A stretch of DNA of 64,000 nt from the NCBI RefSeq assembly GCF_900109085.1, contig NZ_FNYW01000001.1:1-64000 (forward strand), given 5' to 3'. Each line of letters opens with the position of its first letter. The stretch's first letter is position 1. The DNA comes from Alkalibacterium gilvum. Its GTDB lineage: Bacteria > Bacillota > Bacilli > Lactobacillales > Carnobacteriaceae_A. The notes under the pieces are model-generated. The model saw nothing but the letters and a program-made list of their open reading frames with translations, ran no database searches and had not been told where the DNA came from. The position numbers were made by a program, and so were the translations under genes. Of the stretch, positions 46,348-55,208 are shown in pieces.

Positions 46348-46431
46348 AACTGAGACAGTGGTTGATAGAATTCTTAGGGAGGGTATGTTTAATTGCCTTC
46401 CAAATATCATTCAATCATTGTCTCAGTTTTT
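46348..46431 (+). terminator. Long structured terminator after pyk
   Basis: The arm at 46348-46365 (starting AACTGAGACA) pairs with 46411-46428 (ending TGTCTCAGTT) over 18 bases with two G-U pairs. An inner GGAGGGTA/TGCCTTCC stem sits between them, and a T-rich tail follows. The size, about 84 bases, is larger than an ordinary terminator. Confidence 0.8.
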
Positions 46432-46460
46432 ATTTTAAAGAAATGACAAAGGAGTTTGAA

Positions 46461-47342
46461 ATGACTAACGATATGGCAACAACAATAACAGCAATTGTTA
46501 TAGATCAAAATGAAAAAGAAGCATTCGTTCAAAAGAATGGTATTACCTATAAAATTATTTCTGATAATGATGTAACAATAGGTGACACACTGAAAGGTTT
46601 TGTATATACCGATAAACAAGATAATGCAGTATTTACAACTGAAATCCCTGAAATCAATAAAGATGCATTTGGTTGGGGCACAGTTGTTAAGGTAAACAGA
46701 AAACTAGGTGTATTTGTAGATGTGGGTTGGCAGGATAAAGATGTTGTAGTATCAATGGATGATTTGCCAGCAGAAGGACGCCTCTGGCCCAGAGAAGGTG
46801 ACGTACTATTTTTATCAATAAAAGTGGATGATAAAAAACGTATATGGGGAGATTTGGCTGACGAGGAGAAATTTTTTGCGGAATATATTCAAGGTACAAA
46901 AGATATGCATAATCAAGATTTATTAGGCACCGTATTTCATCTCAAAAAGAGTGGAACGTATTTAATTACCGAAGATAAAAACATTTTATTTGTTCATCCG
47001 AGTGAACGTGATAAAGAGCCTCGATTAGGTCAAAATGTATCCTGTCGAGTAGTTGGCATTAGAGAAGACGGAGTTTTATATGCATCAATGCAGCCGAGAG
47101 CACATGAAGTTATTGAAGATGACGCGCTGATGCTACTTGAAATGTTGAAACGTTCTGAAGACGGCAGTATTCCCTTTCACAACAAAACAGATCCTGAGGA
47201 AATAAAAAAGCAGTTTGGTATCAGTAAAGGACAATTTAAGCGAGCTGTTGGACGATTAATGAAGAAAAACTTTGTGTATCAAGATGAAGAAGGTACAAAA
47301 TTGAAAGAAGATTATAAAGAGGATCAAGATATTAACAAATGA
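46461..47342 (+). CDS. cvfB: S1 RNA-binding regulatory protein CvfB
   Basis: The 293-residue CvfB/YitL-family protein has tandem S1-like OB folds (including FGWGTVVKVNRKLGVFVDVG) and a C-terminal winged helix (about 225-285, KQFGISKGQFKRAVGRLMKK). In Staphylococcus it affects virulence gene expression by binding RNA. ATG 46461 follows AAAGGAG. An in-frame upstream start near 46362 lies inside the pyk terminator and is rejected. xerD follows after ten bases, as in other Lactobacillales. Confidence 0.92.
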   Translation: MTNDMATTITAIVIDQNEKEAFVQKNGITYKIISDNDVTIGDTLKGFVYTDKQDNAVFTTEIPEINKDAFGWGTVVKVNRKLGVFVDVGWQDKDVVVSMDDLPAEGRLWPREGDVLFLSIKVDDKKRIWGDLADEEKFFAEYIQGTKDMHNQDLLGTVFHLKKSGTYLITEDKNILFVHPSERDKEPRLGQNVSCRVVGIREDGVLYASMQPRAHEVIEDDALMLLEMLKRSEDGSIPFHNKTDPEEIKKQFGISKGQFKRAVGRLMKKNFVYQDEEGTKLKEDYKEDQDINK

Positions 47343-47352
47343 GGTTGAATTC

Positions 47353-48252
47353 ATGATCAATCAAGAACCGTTTGAAGATTATCTCGTTTTTTTAAAAATT
47401 GAAAAAGGTTTATCTATTAACACTGTAAATAGTTATAAAAGAGACATAAATCAATATATCGATTATCTTAATAAAAATAAAATAGAATCATTTCAGGTGA
47501 TTGACCGCTATCTCATTCTTGAATACTTTAGTGCCCAAAAAGAATTAAAAAAAGCTGACAATACAATCATACGTATGTTTTCAAGTGTGAGAAAATTCCA
47601 TCAGTATTTAAAACAAGAGGGTTACACACAGGATGATCCAATGCAGTACGTAAAAACACCCAAAAAAGCTGACAGTTTGCCTAAAATCGTTTCAATGCAA
47701 CAGATAGATCAGTTATTACAGACGCCGGACACCTCTAAGCCTCTCGGAATAAGAGATCGTGCAATACTTGAAGTAATGTATGCAACGGGCCTGAGGATAA
47801 CAGAGTTAATAGAGTTGACAACAAATGATATTCACTTGTCCATGAAACTAATCCAAATTGTTGGTAAAGGGAACAAAGAACGTCTAATTCCAATAGGCGA
47901 AGAAGGATGTAAGTGGCTTGATTATTATATGACTCAAAGTCGGGAACAATTACTAAAAAAATCTAATCAAAATACGGCTGTTGTATTTTTGAATTCACGT
48001 GGAATGCCATTGAGTAGACAAGGAGTATGGAAGAATATAAAAAAAATAGCACAAAAAGCTGGCTTGAAAAAAAACATTACGCCCCATACCTTGAGGCATT
48101 CTTTTGCGACACATTTACTTGAAAATGGAGCGGATTTGAGAATCGTACAAGAGTTACTTGGTCATGCTAATGTTTCTACAACACAAATTTACACGCACAT
48201 CACTAAGCATAGACTAAAAGATGTGTATACTGCGTATCATCCTAGAGCCTGA
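47353..48252 (+). CDS. xerD: Site-specific tyrosine recombinase XerD
   Basis: The 299-residue recombinase resolves chromosome dimers. It has an N-terminal SAM-like DNA-binding domain (about 1-90) and the catalytic residues in order: Arg in YATGLRITELIEL, Lys in GKGNKERLIP, HTLRHSF, His in LLGHANVSTTQ, and the nucleophile Tyr in IYTH. Chromosomal context (cvfB-xerD) and normal length argue against a mobile integrase. Confidence 0.94.
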   Translation: MINQEPFEDYLVFLKIEKGLSINTVNSYKRDINQYIDYLNKNKIESFQVIDRYLILEYFSAQKELKKADNTIIRMFSSVRKFHQYLKQEGYTQDDPMQYVKTPKKADSLPKIVSMQQIDQLLQTPDTSKPLGIRDRAILEVMYATGLRITELIELTTNDIHLSMKLIQIVGKGNKERLIPIGEEGCKWLDYYMTQSREQLLKKSNQNTAVVFLNSRGMPLSRQGVWKNIKKIAQKAGLKKNITPHTLRHSFATHLLENGADLRIVQELLGHANVSTTQIYTHITKHRLKDVYTAYHPRA

Positions 48253-48255
48253 TAG

Positions 48256-48290
48256 TTTATGAAAGACTTACATTAAAATGCTTTCATAAA
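48256..48290 (+). terminator. Hairpin after xerD, possible terminator
   Basis: TTTATGAAAG (48256-48265) pairs perfectly with CTTTCATAAA (48281-48290). No T-run follows, so it is a weak or factor-dependent terminator at best. Confidence 0.4.
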
Positions 48291-48367
48291 CCCTCACACC
48301 ATTCTTGCATTTTGGGGTGGACTGATTTATTCTTAAAGTAAGTGAAAATTAAAGGAGGAAGTTTTTT

Positions 48368-49537
48368 ATGAGTTTTGACCGTGTTCATTTGATCGTTTTA
48401 GATTCAGTTGGTATTGGTGAAGCGCCAGATGCCAAAGATTTTGATGATGAAGGTGCACATACGCTAGGCCATATTGCAGAAGCAGCAGGCCTAACTGTCC
48501 CTCACATGCAGTCATTAGGTTTGGGAAATATTGCTCCATTACAAGGAATTGATCCAGTTGAGTCAACAAAGGGTTATTTCACCAAGTTAGAAGAAAAATC
48601 AGTTGGTAAAGATACGATGACAGGCCACTGGGAATTAATGGGCTTGCATATCAAAACACCTTTCAGAGTTTTCCCAAATGGCTTTCCTGAAGAACTAATT
48701 AAACAGATTGAAGAACATACAGGAAGAAAAGTGGTTGGTAACAAACCAGCTTCTGGTACAAAAATCATTGAAGAACTTGGAGAACATCAGATGGAAACAG
48801 GCGACTTAATAGTTTATACATCTGCTGATCCTGTACTTCAAATTGCTGCACACGAAGACATTATACCTCTCGAAGAGCTTTACGAGATTTGTGAATATGT
48901 TAGAGAGATTACTAAAGATGATCCTTATATGATTGGCCGTATCATTGCTCGCCCTTATTTAGGAGAACCTGGTGACTTCAATCGAACAAGTAATCGTCAT
49001 GACTATGCGCTTAGTCCTTTTGGCGACACTGTATTGGACTCTCTTAAGGATGATGGAAAAGACGTTATAGCCGTAGGGAAAATTGATGATATCTTTAATG
49101 GAAAGGGTATCACAGATTCAGTCCGTACAAAATCTAATATGGATGGCGTTGATCAACTCCTTAAAGTTATGGATAAAGACTTTACTGGGATGAGTTTTAC
49201 TAACCTAGTAGATTTTGATGCTTTATATGGTCACCGTCGAAACGTAGAAGGTTACAGAGACGCATTGGAAGCCTTTGATGCACGTCTACCTGAGATTTAT
49301 GACGCACTTTCAGAAAATGATCTTCTTATTATTACAGCGGACCATGGAAATGATCCAACGGCTGCAGGTACAGATCATACTCGAGAGTATATTCCAGTAT
49401 TGGTTTACTCTAAGAAGTTTGAAGGTGGAAAAGAAATTCCACAAGGCTTGTTTGCTGATATTAGTGCCACAATCGCCGATAATTTCAGTGTTAAAGGCAC
49501 TGGCTTCGGTGAAAGTTTCTTGGACCAATTAAAATAA
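48368..49537 (+). CDS. deoB: Phosphopentomutase
   Basis: The 389-residue alkaline-phosphatase-superfamily enzyme converts (deoxy)ribose 1-phosphate to the 5-phosphate in nucleoside salvage. It begins [17 protein letters not shown] with the metal Asp, has [13 protein letters not shown] with the phospho-accepting Thr, and [10 protein letters not shown] near the C-terminus. ATG 48368 follows AAAGGAGG. punA follows after 23 bases and supplies its substrate. Confidence 0.97.
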   Translation: MSFDRVHLIVLDSVGIGEAPDAKDFDDEGAHTLGHIAEAAGLTVPHMQSLGLGNIAPLQGIDPVESTKGYFTKLEEKSVGKDTMTGHWELMGLHIKTPFRVFPNGFPEELIKQIEEHTGRKVVGNKPASGTKIIEELGEHQMETGDLIVYTSADPVLQIAAHEDIIPLEELYEICEYVREITKDDPYMIGRIIARPYLGEPGDFNRTSNRHDYALSPFGDTVLDSLKDDGKDVIAVGKIDDIFNGKGITDSVRTKSNMDGVDQLLKVMDKDFTGMSFTNLVDFDALYGHRRNVEGYRDALEAFDARLPEIYDALSENDLLIITADHGNDPTAAGTDHTREYIPVLVYSKKFEGGKEIPQGLFADISATIADNFSVKGTGFGESFLDQLK

Positions 49538-49560
49538 ACTGACTTAAAGGAGAAAAATGA

Positions 49561-50382
49561 ATGACTAAAAATTATACTAATGCAATTGAGAAAGCTTCAA
49601 CATTTCTTAAGGAAAAAGGGATGGACAAACCTGAAGTAGGACTTATTCTAGGATCTGGTTTAGGTGAACTTGCGAATGAAGCAGAAAACGCTGTAATTGT
49701 TCCTTACGAAGAAATTCCAGAATTTCCTGTTTCAACTGTAGAAGGTCATGCAGGACAACTCGTTTACGGAGATCTAGGTGGAAAAAAAGTTTTGGCAATG
49801 CAAGGACGTTTCCATTACTACGAAGGGTATTCTATGCAAGAAGTTACATTCCCTGTTAGAGTAATGAAAGCACTGGGCGTTGAATCACTAGTCGTCACAA
49901 ATGCTGCTGGAGGAGTCAACGAAGACTACACACCAGGTGATTTAATGATTATAACAGATCACATCAACATGATCGGTGTTAATCCACTTCATGGTCCAAA
50001 TGACAATGATTTAGGACCAAGATTTACTGATATGAGTAGCGCGTATAACAAGGGCTACCAAGATGTTATTGAAAAAGTAGCTTCAGAACAGAATATTGAT
50101 GTTAAAAAAGGTGTTTATATGGGATTCTCTGGCCCTACTTATGAAACGCCTGCTGAAGTTAGAATGGCTCGTACGCTAGGCGGAGATGCTGTAGGCATGT
50201 CTACAGTTCCAGAAGTAATTATTGCAAATCATGCAGGACTTAAAGTTGCTGGGATTTCTTGCATAACAAACTATGCTGCAGGAATGCAAGATAATTTAAA
50301 TCATGATGAAGTTGTAGAAGTTACAACACGGGTTAGAGAAACATTTAAGAGTTTAGTTAAGTCAGTAATTGAAAAACTATAA
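49561..50382 (+). CDS. punA: Purine-nucleoside phosphorylase (type I)
   Basis: The 273-residue enzyme splits inosine and guanosine into base and ribose 1-phosphate, which DeoB then uses. Family motifs are LILGSGLGELA, the phosphate-site VEGHAGQLVYG and GRFHYYEGY, TNAAGGVNEDY, and GPTYETPAEVRM plus GMSTVPEVI. Length fits the trimeric class. It ends the deoB-punA operon before a terminator. Confidence 0.96.
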   Translation: MTKNYTNAIEKASTFLKEKGMDKPEVGLILGSGLGELANEAENAVIVPYEEIPEFPVSTVEGHAGQLVYGDLGGKKVLAMQGRFHYYEGYSMQEVTFPVRVMKALGVESLVVTNAAGGVNEDYTPGDLMIITDHINMIGVNPLHGPNDNDLGPRFTDMSSAYNKGYQDVIEKVASEQNIDVKKGVYMGFSGPTYETPAEVRMARTLGGDAVGMSTVPEVIIANHAGLKVAGISCITNYAAGMQDNLNHDEVVEVTTRVRETFKSLVKSVIEKL

Positions 50383-50403
50383 TATGTGAGTTCAACTCTT
50401 ATT

Positions 50404-50450
50404 AGCAGGAGGCGTACATGTGTAGAAACGTGTGCGCTTTCTGCTTTTTT
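50404..50450 (+). terminator. Terminator after punA
   Basis: A stem starting AGCAGGAGGCG (from 50404) pairs, with few mismatches, with an arm ending CTTTCTGCT (to 50445), followed by six T. Confidence 0.85.
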
Positions 50451-50466
50451 GTTTTTATTTAGCCGT

Positions 50467-50495
50467 TTGATTTTTTGGGTGTAAATAGGTATGAT
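50467..50495 (+). promoter_or_regulatory. Promoter of lysA and downstream genes
   Basis: TTGATT (50467-50472) and TATGAT (50490-50495) are 17 bases apart. No lysine riboswitch or T-box is visible before lysA. Confidence 0.55.
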
Positions 50496-50553
50496 TGTCA
50501 TGAATGATTTTCTATCTTGTAAACTATAAATAAAATAAGAAATGTGGGAAATA

Positions 50554-51888
50554 ATGAATAAAAATACCTATAGTAATCGATTAATGAACAATATGAAAGT
50601 TGACGATTTAAACCATTTAGTCATCGGGGGAGTCAGCGCAGTTGAGATTGCTAAGAAGTATGGCACACCTGTAAATGTATATGATCTTACTTTGATTAAA
50701 GAAAAGATCAAAACATTTAAGAATGCTTTTTCAAAGTATGAAAACTTGACTCAAGTGGCTTATGCTAGTAAAGCATTTTCTTCACTAGCGTTATTTGAAG
50801 TATTAGCTGAAGAAGATGTCTCTTTAGATGTTGTATCTGGAGGAGAACTCTATTTAGCTTTGAAAGCTGGATTTGAAAAAAGTCGTATTCATTTTCACGG
50901 GAATAATAAATCTTATGAAGAGCTTAAAACGGCTATTTCTGAGCAAATCGGATGCATAGTGGTTGATAACTTTTACGAGATTGTTATGATTGAGAAACTA
51001 GTGAATGAATTAAATGTTACAATAGATATCTTACTTCGTGTAACACCAGGTGTTGAAGCTCATACACATGAATATATTACTACTGGGCAAGCAGACTCTA
51101 AATTTGGATTTGACTTAGCTTCAGGTCAAGTAGATCAGGCGATTAAGCAAATAAAAGAGATTGAAAATATAAATATGATTGGATTACATTCTCATATCGG
51201 CTCTCAAATATTTGAGGTTGAAGGTTATGAAATTGTTATTGAAAAACTCTTGCAAAAAGCTTCAGAATGGAAAAAAATGTATGATTTCAATTTGAAAGTT
51301 TTAAATGTTGGAGGAGGGTTTGGTATAAAATATACTGATGATGATTCTCCGCTTCCTTTGGATAAATATGCCAAAGCGATCATACGTTCTGTACGGACAC
51401 ATTCAGCGGCTAACAATTTAAACCTTCCAGAGATTTGGATTGAACCAGGTCGAAGTATCGTTGGAGAAGCCGGTACAACTCTTTACACGGTAGGGACACA
51501 AAAAGATATTCCACAAATTAGAAAATATGTTTCGGTTGATGGGGGAATGGCTGATAATATAAGACCCGCATTATATCAAGCAAAGTATAGTGGTGTTTTG
51601 GCAAACAAAGTAGTAGATCTAAACGAAGAAGTGGTATCTATTGCCGGCAAAGCGTGTGAGAGCGGTGATATGCTAATGTGGGATGTTGTACTCCCTCAGC
51701 CAAAGCCAGGAGACATCTTAGCTATGTTTAGTACAGGTGCATATGGTTATGCAATGGCCAGTAACTATAACCGACTAACGAAACCTGCTGTTGTATTCAT
51801 CGAAAATGGGAATGACTTTTTAGCCATTCGAAGAGAAACAGTAGAAGATTATCTCAAATTAGAAAATAGTATCAAAAACTGGGAATAA
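50554..51888 (+). CDS. lysA: Diaminopimelate decarboxylase
   Basis: The PLP enzyme makes lysine from meso-diaminopimelate. The Schiff-base lysine is in VAYASKAFSS; HIGSQIFE, NVGGGFGIKY and EPGRSIVGEAGTTLY bind PLP and substrate; the second-subunit Cys is in GKACESGDML. I use ATG 50554 (MNKNTYSNRL), after a weak GTGGGA; ATG 50542 would add four residues. The other lysine genes are not in the window. Confidence 0.94.
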   Translation: MNKNTYSNRLMNNMKVDDLNHLVIGGVSAVEIAKKYGTPVNVYDLTLIKEKIKTFKNAFSKYENLTQVAYASKAFSSLALFEVLAEEDVSLDVVSGGELYLALKAGFEKSRIHFHGNNKSYEELKTAISEQIGCIVVDNFYEIVMIEKLVNELNVTIDILLRVTPGVEAHTHEYITTGQADSKFGFDLASGQVDQAIKQIKEIENINMIGLHSHIGSQIFEVEGYEIVIEKLLQKASEWKKMYDFNLKVLNVGGGFGIKYTDDDSPLPLDKYAKAIIRSVRTHSAANNLNLPEIWIEPGRSIVGEAGTTLYTVGTQKDIPQIRKYVSVDGGMADNIRPALYQAKYSGVLANKVVDLNEEVVSIAGKACESGDMLMWDVVLPQPKPGDILAMFSTGAYGYAMASNYNRLTKPAVVFIENGNDFLAIRRETVEDYLKLENSIKNWE

Positions 51889-51903
51889 AATAGGAGGGCT
51901 TTC

Positions 51904-52269
51904 ATGCTCATCAGATATAAAGCTGACTATCAGAAAATCACGATGGGATTACTTTCCTATGTAGCTGATTTAAAAGATACAGGACGTTTGACAAAGGAAA
52001 TGGAATGGTATAATCAAGAAGATAATAGACAGCTTTTTCTATGGAAAAGTGAAGAAACAAAAGATTTAGCTGGAGTAATTGGAATAGAAGAGGATGAGGA
52101 GATTATTCTTTTAAGACATATAGCTATCAATCCTTCATACCGTGAAGAAGGAATGGCCTATTCTATGTTAACTGCGCTAAAAAATATGTATGCCACTAAA
52201 AGAATTGTTGGAACGCTTGAAACAGCTTCCCTGGTTACTAAATGGCAAAAAAATAGTGATCATGAATAA
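51904..52269 (+). CDS. ribT: RibT-like GNAT-family acetyltransferase
   Basis: The 121-residue protein has a GNAT fold: beta strand LAGVIGIEEDEEIILLRHIAINPSYREEGMAYSML, where the AcCoA-binding loop Q/RxxGxG is degenerate (YREEGMAYSM). It resembles RibT, found beside scpA in Bacillus and Lactobacillales. Its acyl acceptor is unknown. ATG 51904 follows AGGAGG. Gene order ribT-scpA-scpB-rluB is standard. Confidence 0.8.
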   Translation: MLIRYKADYQKITMGLLSYVADLKDTGRLTKEMEWYNQEDNRQLFLWKSEETKDLAGVIGIEEDEEIILLRHIAINPSYREEGMAYSMLTALKNMYATKRIVGTLETASLVTKWQKNSDHE

Positions 52270-52290
52270 ATTATTAAAGTAGGGGATTTT

Positions 52291-53028
52291 ATGGATGAAA
52301 AATGGAAGGTGAATCTGGATGTTTTTGAAGGACCTCTTGATTTACTGTTACATTTAATCAATAAACTAGAAATTGATATATATGATATCCCTATAAAGGA
52401 AATTACAGATCAATATCTAAATTATATACAAGCAATGCAACTGTTACGTTTAGATGTTGCCGGAGAATATCTTGTTATGGCAGCAACGTTAATGTCGATA
52501 AAAAGTCAACTCCTTCTGCCTAGAAATGAGTCATGGGAAGAAGAAGGGGAAGACTATCATGTGGAAGAAGAAACGATACTTGATCTTCAAAAAAAATTAC
52601 TTGAATACCGTAAAATAAAATATGCATCTTTAAAACTAAATGAAAATAGAAAAAGTAGAGAGCAGCATTATTCAAAACCGCATGAAGATTTATCCAAATT
52701 CCAACAATTTATACCTATGGAACCAGAGGAACTGAAATTAAAAGATTTAATTGGAGCTTTTAGTGTTATTTTAAAAAGAAAAGAGTGGCTAAATCCTGCT
52801 CCTAGTACAGTTGATTTAGAAGAAATTACAATTAATGAGAGAATTGAATGGCTGGAAGATAGAATACAAAATAGTAATCAAGAAATCCCTTTTAGCTTGT
52901 TATTTAAAAAACCAACTAGAAGAGAATATGTAGTCACCTTTCTAGCGCTCTTGGAAATGATGAAGGATAATAAAATTCACATTAAACAAGCTGATAGCTT
53001 TGGTGAGATTTTATTATCCCGGTCATGA
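52291..53028 (+). CDS. scpA: Segregation and condensation protein A
   Basis: The 245-residue kleisin bridges the heads of the SMC dimer and, with ScpB, forms the condensin that segregates chromosomes. It shows FEGPLDLLLHLINKLEIDIYDIPIKEITDQYL at the start and a C-terminal winged-helix part containing TFLALLEMMKDNKI. The gene stops 25 bases before scpB starts. Confidence 0.96.
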   Translation: MDEKWKVNLDVFEGPLDLLLHLINKLEIDIYDIPIKEITDQYLNYIQAMQLLRLDVAGEYLVMAATLMSIKSQLLLPRNESWEEEGEDYHVEEETILDLQKKLLEYRKIKYASLKLNENRKSREQHYSKPHEDLSKFQQFIPMEPEELKLKDLIGAFSVILKRKEWLNPAPSTVDLEEITINERIEWLEDRIQNSNQEIPFSLLFKKPTRREYVVTFLALLEMMKDNKIHIKQADSFGEILLSRS

Positions 53029-53053
53029 TAAAGAAAGGAAAGGTTCAATTACA

Positions 53054-53608
53054 ATGGAAGAACTTGCTACATACGAAGCATTATTATTTACTGTAGGCGA
53101 AGAGGGAATGGGCATGAATACCCTAGCACAGTTAACTGATTCGACGCCAGAGCATGTTAGAAACTGTCTTTCAAAACTTTCAGAACGTTATTTAAATGAT
53201 GAAGCATGTGGTATTAAATTAATAGAAACTGCAGGGACCTTTCGTTTGGTCACAAAAAAGAGTTTCTCAGCTGTCATCGAGAAATATGCACAGTCACCGC
53301 TGACAAAAAAATTAAGCAAGGCATCAGTTGAAACTCTAGCGGTTATTGCTTATAAGCAGCCAATCACACGTATGGAAATTGAAGACATTAGAGGTGTCCA
53401 ATTATCTTCGAGTTTGCAGAAACTAAAACTTAGAAACCTTATTAAAGAAATCGGGCGTGTCGAAGCGCCAGGGCGTCCAGTACTCTATGGTACGACAGAT
53501 TACTTCCTGGATTACTTTGGCTTGAATGATTTAACCGAACTACCAGAATTAGAGATTGAAGAAAAAGTAAAAAATCAAAAGTTATTCGATGAAGAGTCTG
53601 AATTTTAA
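53054..53608 (+). CDS. scpB: Segregation and condensation protein B
   Basis: The 184-residue protein contains two winged-helix domains: TYEALLFTVGEEGMGMNTLAQL and LAVIAYKQPITRMEIEDIRGV, the latter diagnostic of ScpB. It binds ScpA in the SMC complex. I chose ATG 53054, ten bases after AAGGAAAGG. The in-frame upstream start at 53000 would overlap scpA and adds an unconserved stretch. Confidence 0.95.
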   Translation: MEELATYEALLFTVGEEGMGMNTLAQLTDSTPEHVRNCLSKLSERYLNDEACGIKLIETAGTFRLVTKKSFSAVIEKYAQSPLTKKLSKASVETLAVIAYKQPITRMEIEDIRGVQLSSSLQKLKLRNLIKEIGRVEAPGRPVLYGTTDYFLDYFGLNDLTELPELEIEEKVKNQKLFDEESEF

Positions 53609-53619
53609 AGGAGAATATT

Positions 53620-54345
53620 ATGGAACGTCTACAAAAAGTAATGGCGCACGCAGGAATTGCTTCCCGCAGAGGATCAGAGAAATTAATAAAAGAAGGTAGA
53701 GTACAAGTCAACGGCAAGGTCGTTACTGAGATGGGTGTTAATGTAAGCAATAAAGACTCGATCAAAGTAAATGATATTCCAATAACAAAAGAACAAACAT
53801 TATATTTTGTTCTAAATAAACCGAGAGGCGTCATTTCTAGTGTTGGTGATCCTAAAGGTAGAAAAACAGTGGTTGATTTTTTTAATCATATTGATCAGCG
53901 TGTTTATCCGGTCGGACGTTTAGATTATGACACAACAGGTGTGCTTTTACTAACAAATGATGGTGAATTGACCAATCAGTTAACGCATCCTAAATATGGT
54001 ATTGAAAAAACCTATATAGCTAAAGTTACAGGTTCTATAGATAAACAAGCTATAAAGAGATTAGAAGATGGATTAGACATTGATGATTATAAAACATTGC
54101 CAGCGAAGGCAAGAATAATGGATGTTGATAAAAGAAAAAACAAAAGTATGGTTGAGTTGACTATTCATGAAGGGAAAAATCATCAAGTAAAAAAAATGCT
54201 TAAGACAGTAGGATTCCCTGTTGAAAAATTAAATAGAACACAGTATGGATTCTTAACAACTGAAGGATTACAGTCTGGAGAATGGCGCGAGCTTAAATCT
54301 TTTGAAGTCAATAAATTGAGACAACTTGTCAAAGATAACGCTTAA
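53620..54345 (+). CDS. rluB: 23S rRNA pseudouridine synthase RluB
   Basis: The 241-residue enzyme has an N-terminal S4 RNA-binding domain (about 1-60, LQKVMAHAGIASRRGSEKLI) and a RsuA/RluB catalytic domain with GRLDYDTTGVLLLTNDGEL, containing the catalytic Asp. It converts a uridine in 23S rRNA to pseudouridine; RluB is chosen over RsuA by the scpB context. It follows scpB after 11 bases. Confidence 0.93.
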   Translation: MERLQKVMAHAGIASRRGSEKLIKEGRVQVNGKVVTEMGVNVSNKDSIKVNDIPITKEQTLYFVLNKPRGVISSVGDPKGRKTVVDFFNHIDQRVYPVGRLDYDTTGVLLLTNDGELTNQLTHPKYGIEKTYIAKVTGSIDKQAIKRLEDGLDIDDYKTLPAKARIMDVDKRKNKSMVELTIHEGKNHQVKKMLKTVGFPVEKLNRTQYGFLTTEGLQSGEWRELKSFEVNKLRQLVKDNA

Positions 54346-54356
54346 AAGTGGATTTG

Positions 54357-54386
54357 TTGGCGGAAATTGAATCCGTTAGTTATAAT
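54357..54386 (+). promoter_or_regulatory. Possible promoter of resDE
   Basis: A perfect TATAAT (54381-54386) follows TTGGCG (54357-54362) at 18 bases. It lies about 75 bases before resD. Confidence 0.45.
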
Positions 54387-54460
54387 AGTATCAATTAAAC
54401 GTATTTAGAATGATGGTTTGCTAGTAATGGCTAAAGTATGAATCAGAGGAGTGTCTAAAC

Positions 54461-55204
54461 GTGACTGACGAGACTAATGAAGACAATCAAAAAAAATTAC
54501 TTGTAGTTGATGATGAAGATAGAATTAGAAGACTACTTAAAATGTATTTAGAGAAAGCTGATTATATTATTGAAGAAGCAGAAAATGGAAAGAAAGCTTT
54601 GGATATGGCTTTAGAAAATAATTATGATTTGATACTTTTAGATGTGATGATGCCAGAATTAGATGGTCTTGAAGTGGCTGAGGAAATAAGAAAAGAAAAA
54701 GAAACGCCAATTATGATGCTTACAGCTAAAGGTGAAGAATTAAATCGTATACAGGGATTTGAAGTAGGGGTCGATGACTATATTGTTAAACCATTTAGTC
54801 CTCGAGAAATAGTCTTACGTGTTGCGGCCATATTGAAACGTACTAAGAGTGATACTTCCAATAAATCTAACGGAAATATATCTGATACTTTAACATTGCC
54901 CTACTTGGAAATTGATAATGATTCCAGAAGAGTCACAGCGGATGGGAAATCTGTTAACCTTACGCCAAAAGAATATGATTTGCTCCATTACTTAATGTCT
55001 TCTCCAGATCAAATATTTGGTAGGGAACAGTTATTGAGGGAAGTGTGGAAATATGAATTCTTTGGTGATTTAAGAACCGTAGATACTCATATAAAACGAT
55101 TGAGAGAAAAATTAAAAAAAGAATCCGTTGTTGCATCCAAAATGATAGAAACCGTTTGGGGGCTTGGGTATAAATTAAATTCATACCCAGATGAAGAGGA
55201 GTAA
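54461..55204 (+). CDS. resD: OmpR-family response regulator, ResD-like
   Basis: The 247-residue regulator has a receiver domain (about 12-128) with the acidic pocket VDDED, the phospho-acceptor Asp in LILLDVMMPELDG, and the switch Lys in DDYIVKPFSP. A winged-helix DNA-binding domain follows (about 150-245, ending ETVWGLGYKL). In Bacillus, ResD controls oxygen-limitation responses. The start is GTG 54461 after AGAGGAG. It overlaps the region of the next gene's binding site. Confidence 0.88.
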   Translation: MTDETNEDNQKKLLVVDDEDRIRRLLKMYLEKADYIIEEAENGKKALDMALENNYDLILLDVMMPELDGLEVAEEIRKEKETPIMMLTAKGEELNRIQGFEVGVDDYIVKPFSPREIVLRVAAILKRTKSDTSNKSNGNISDTLTLPYLEIDNDSRRVTADGKSVNLTPKEYDLLHYLMSSPDQIFGREQLLREVWKYEFFGDLRTVDTHIKRLREKLKKESVVASKMIETVWGLGYKLNSYPDEEE

Positions 55205-55208
55205 TCGT

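Noticed and set aside
46362-46460. Upstream start for CvfB
   Set aside because: It falls inside the pyk terminator, and the family N-terminus starts at ATG 46461 with a good binding site.
47353-48252. Tyrosine recombinase as sign of an integrated element
   Set aside because: Length, sequence and the cvfB-xerD context identify housekeeping XerD; no attachment repeats or phage genes are nearby.
50383-50553. Lysine riboswitch or T-box before lysA
   Set aside because: The gap holds only the punA terminator and a promoter; there is no conserved lysine aptamer core or T-box sequence.
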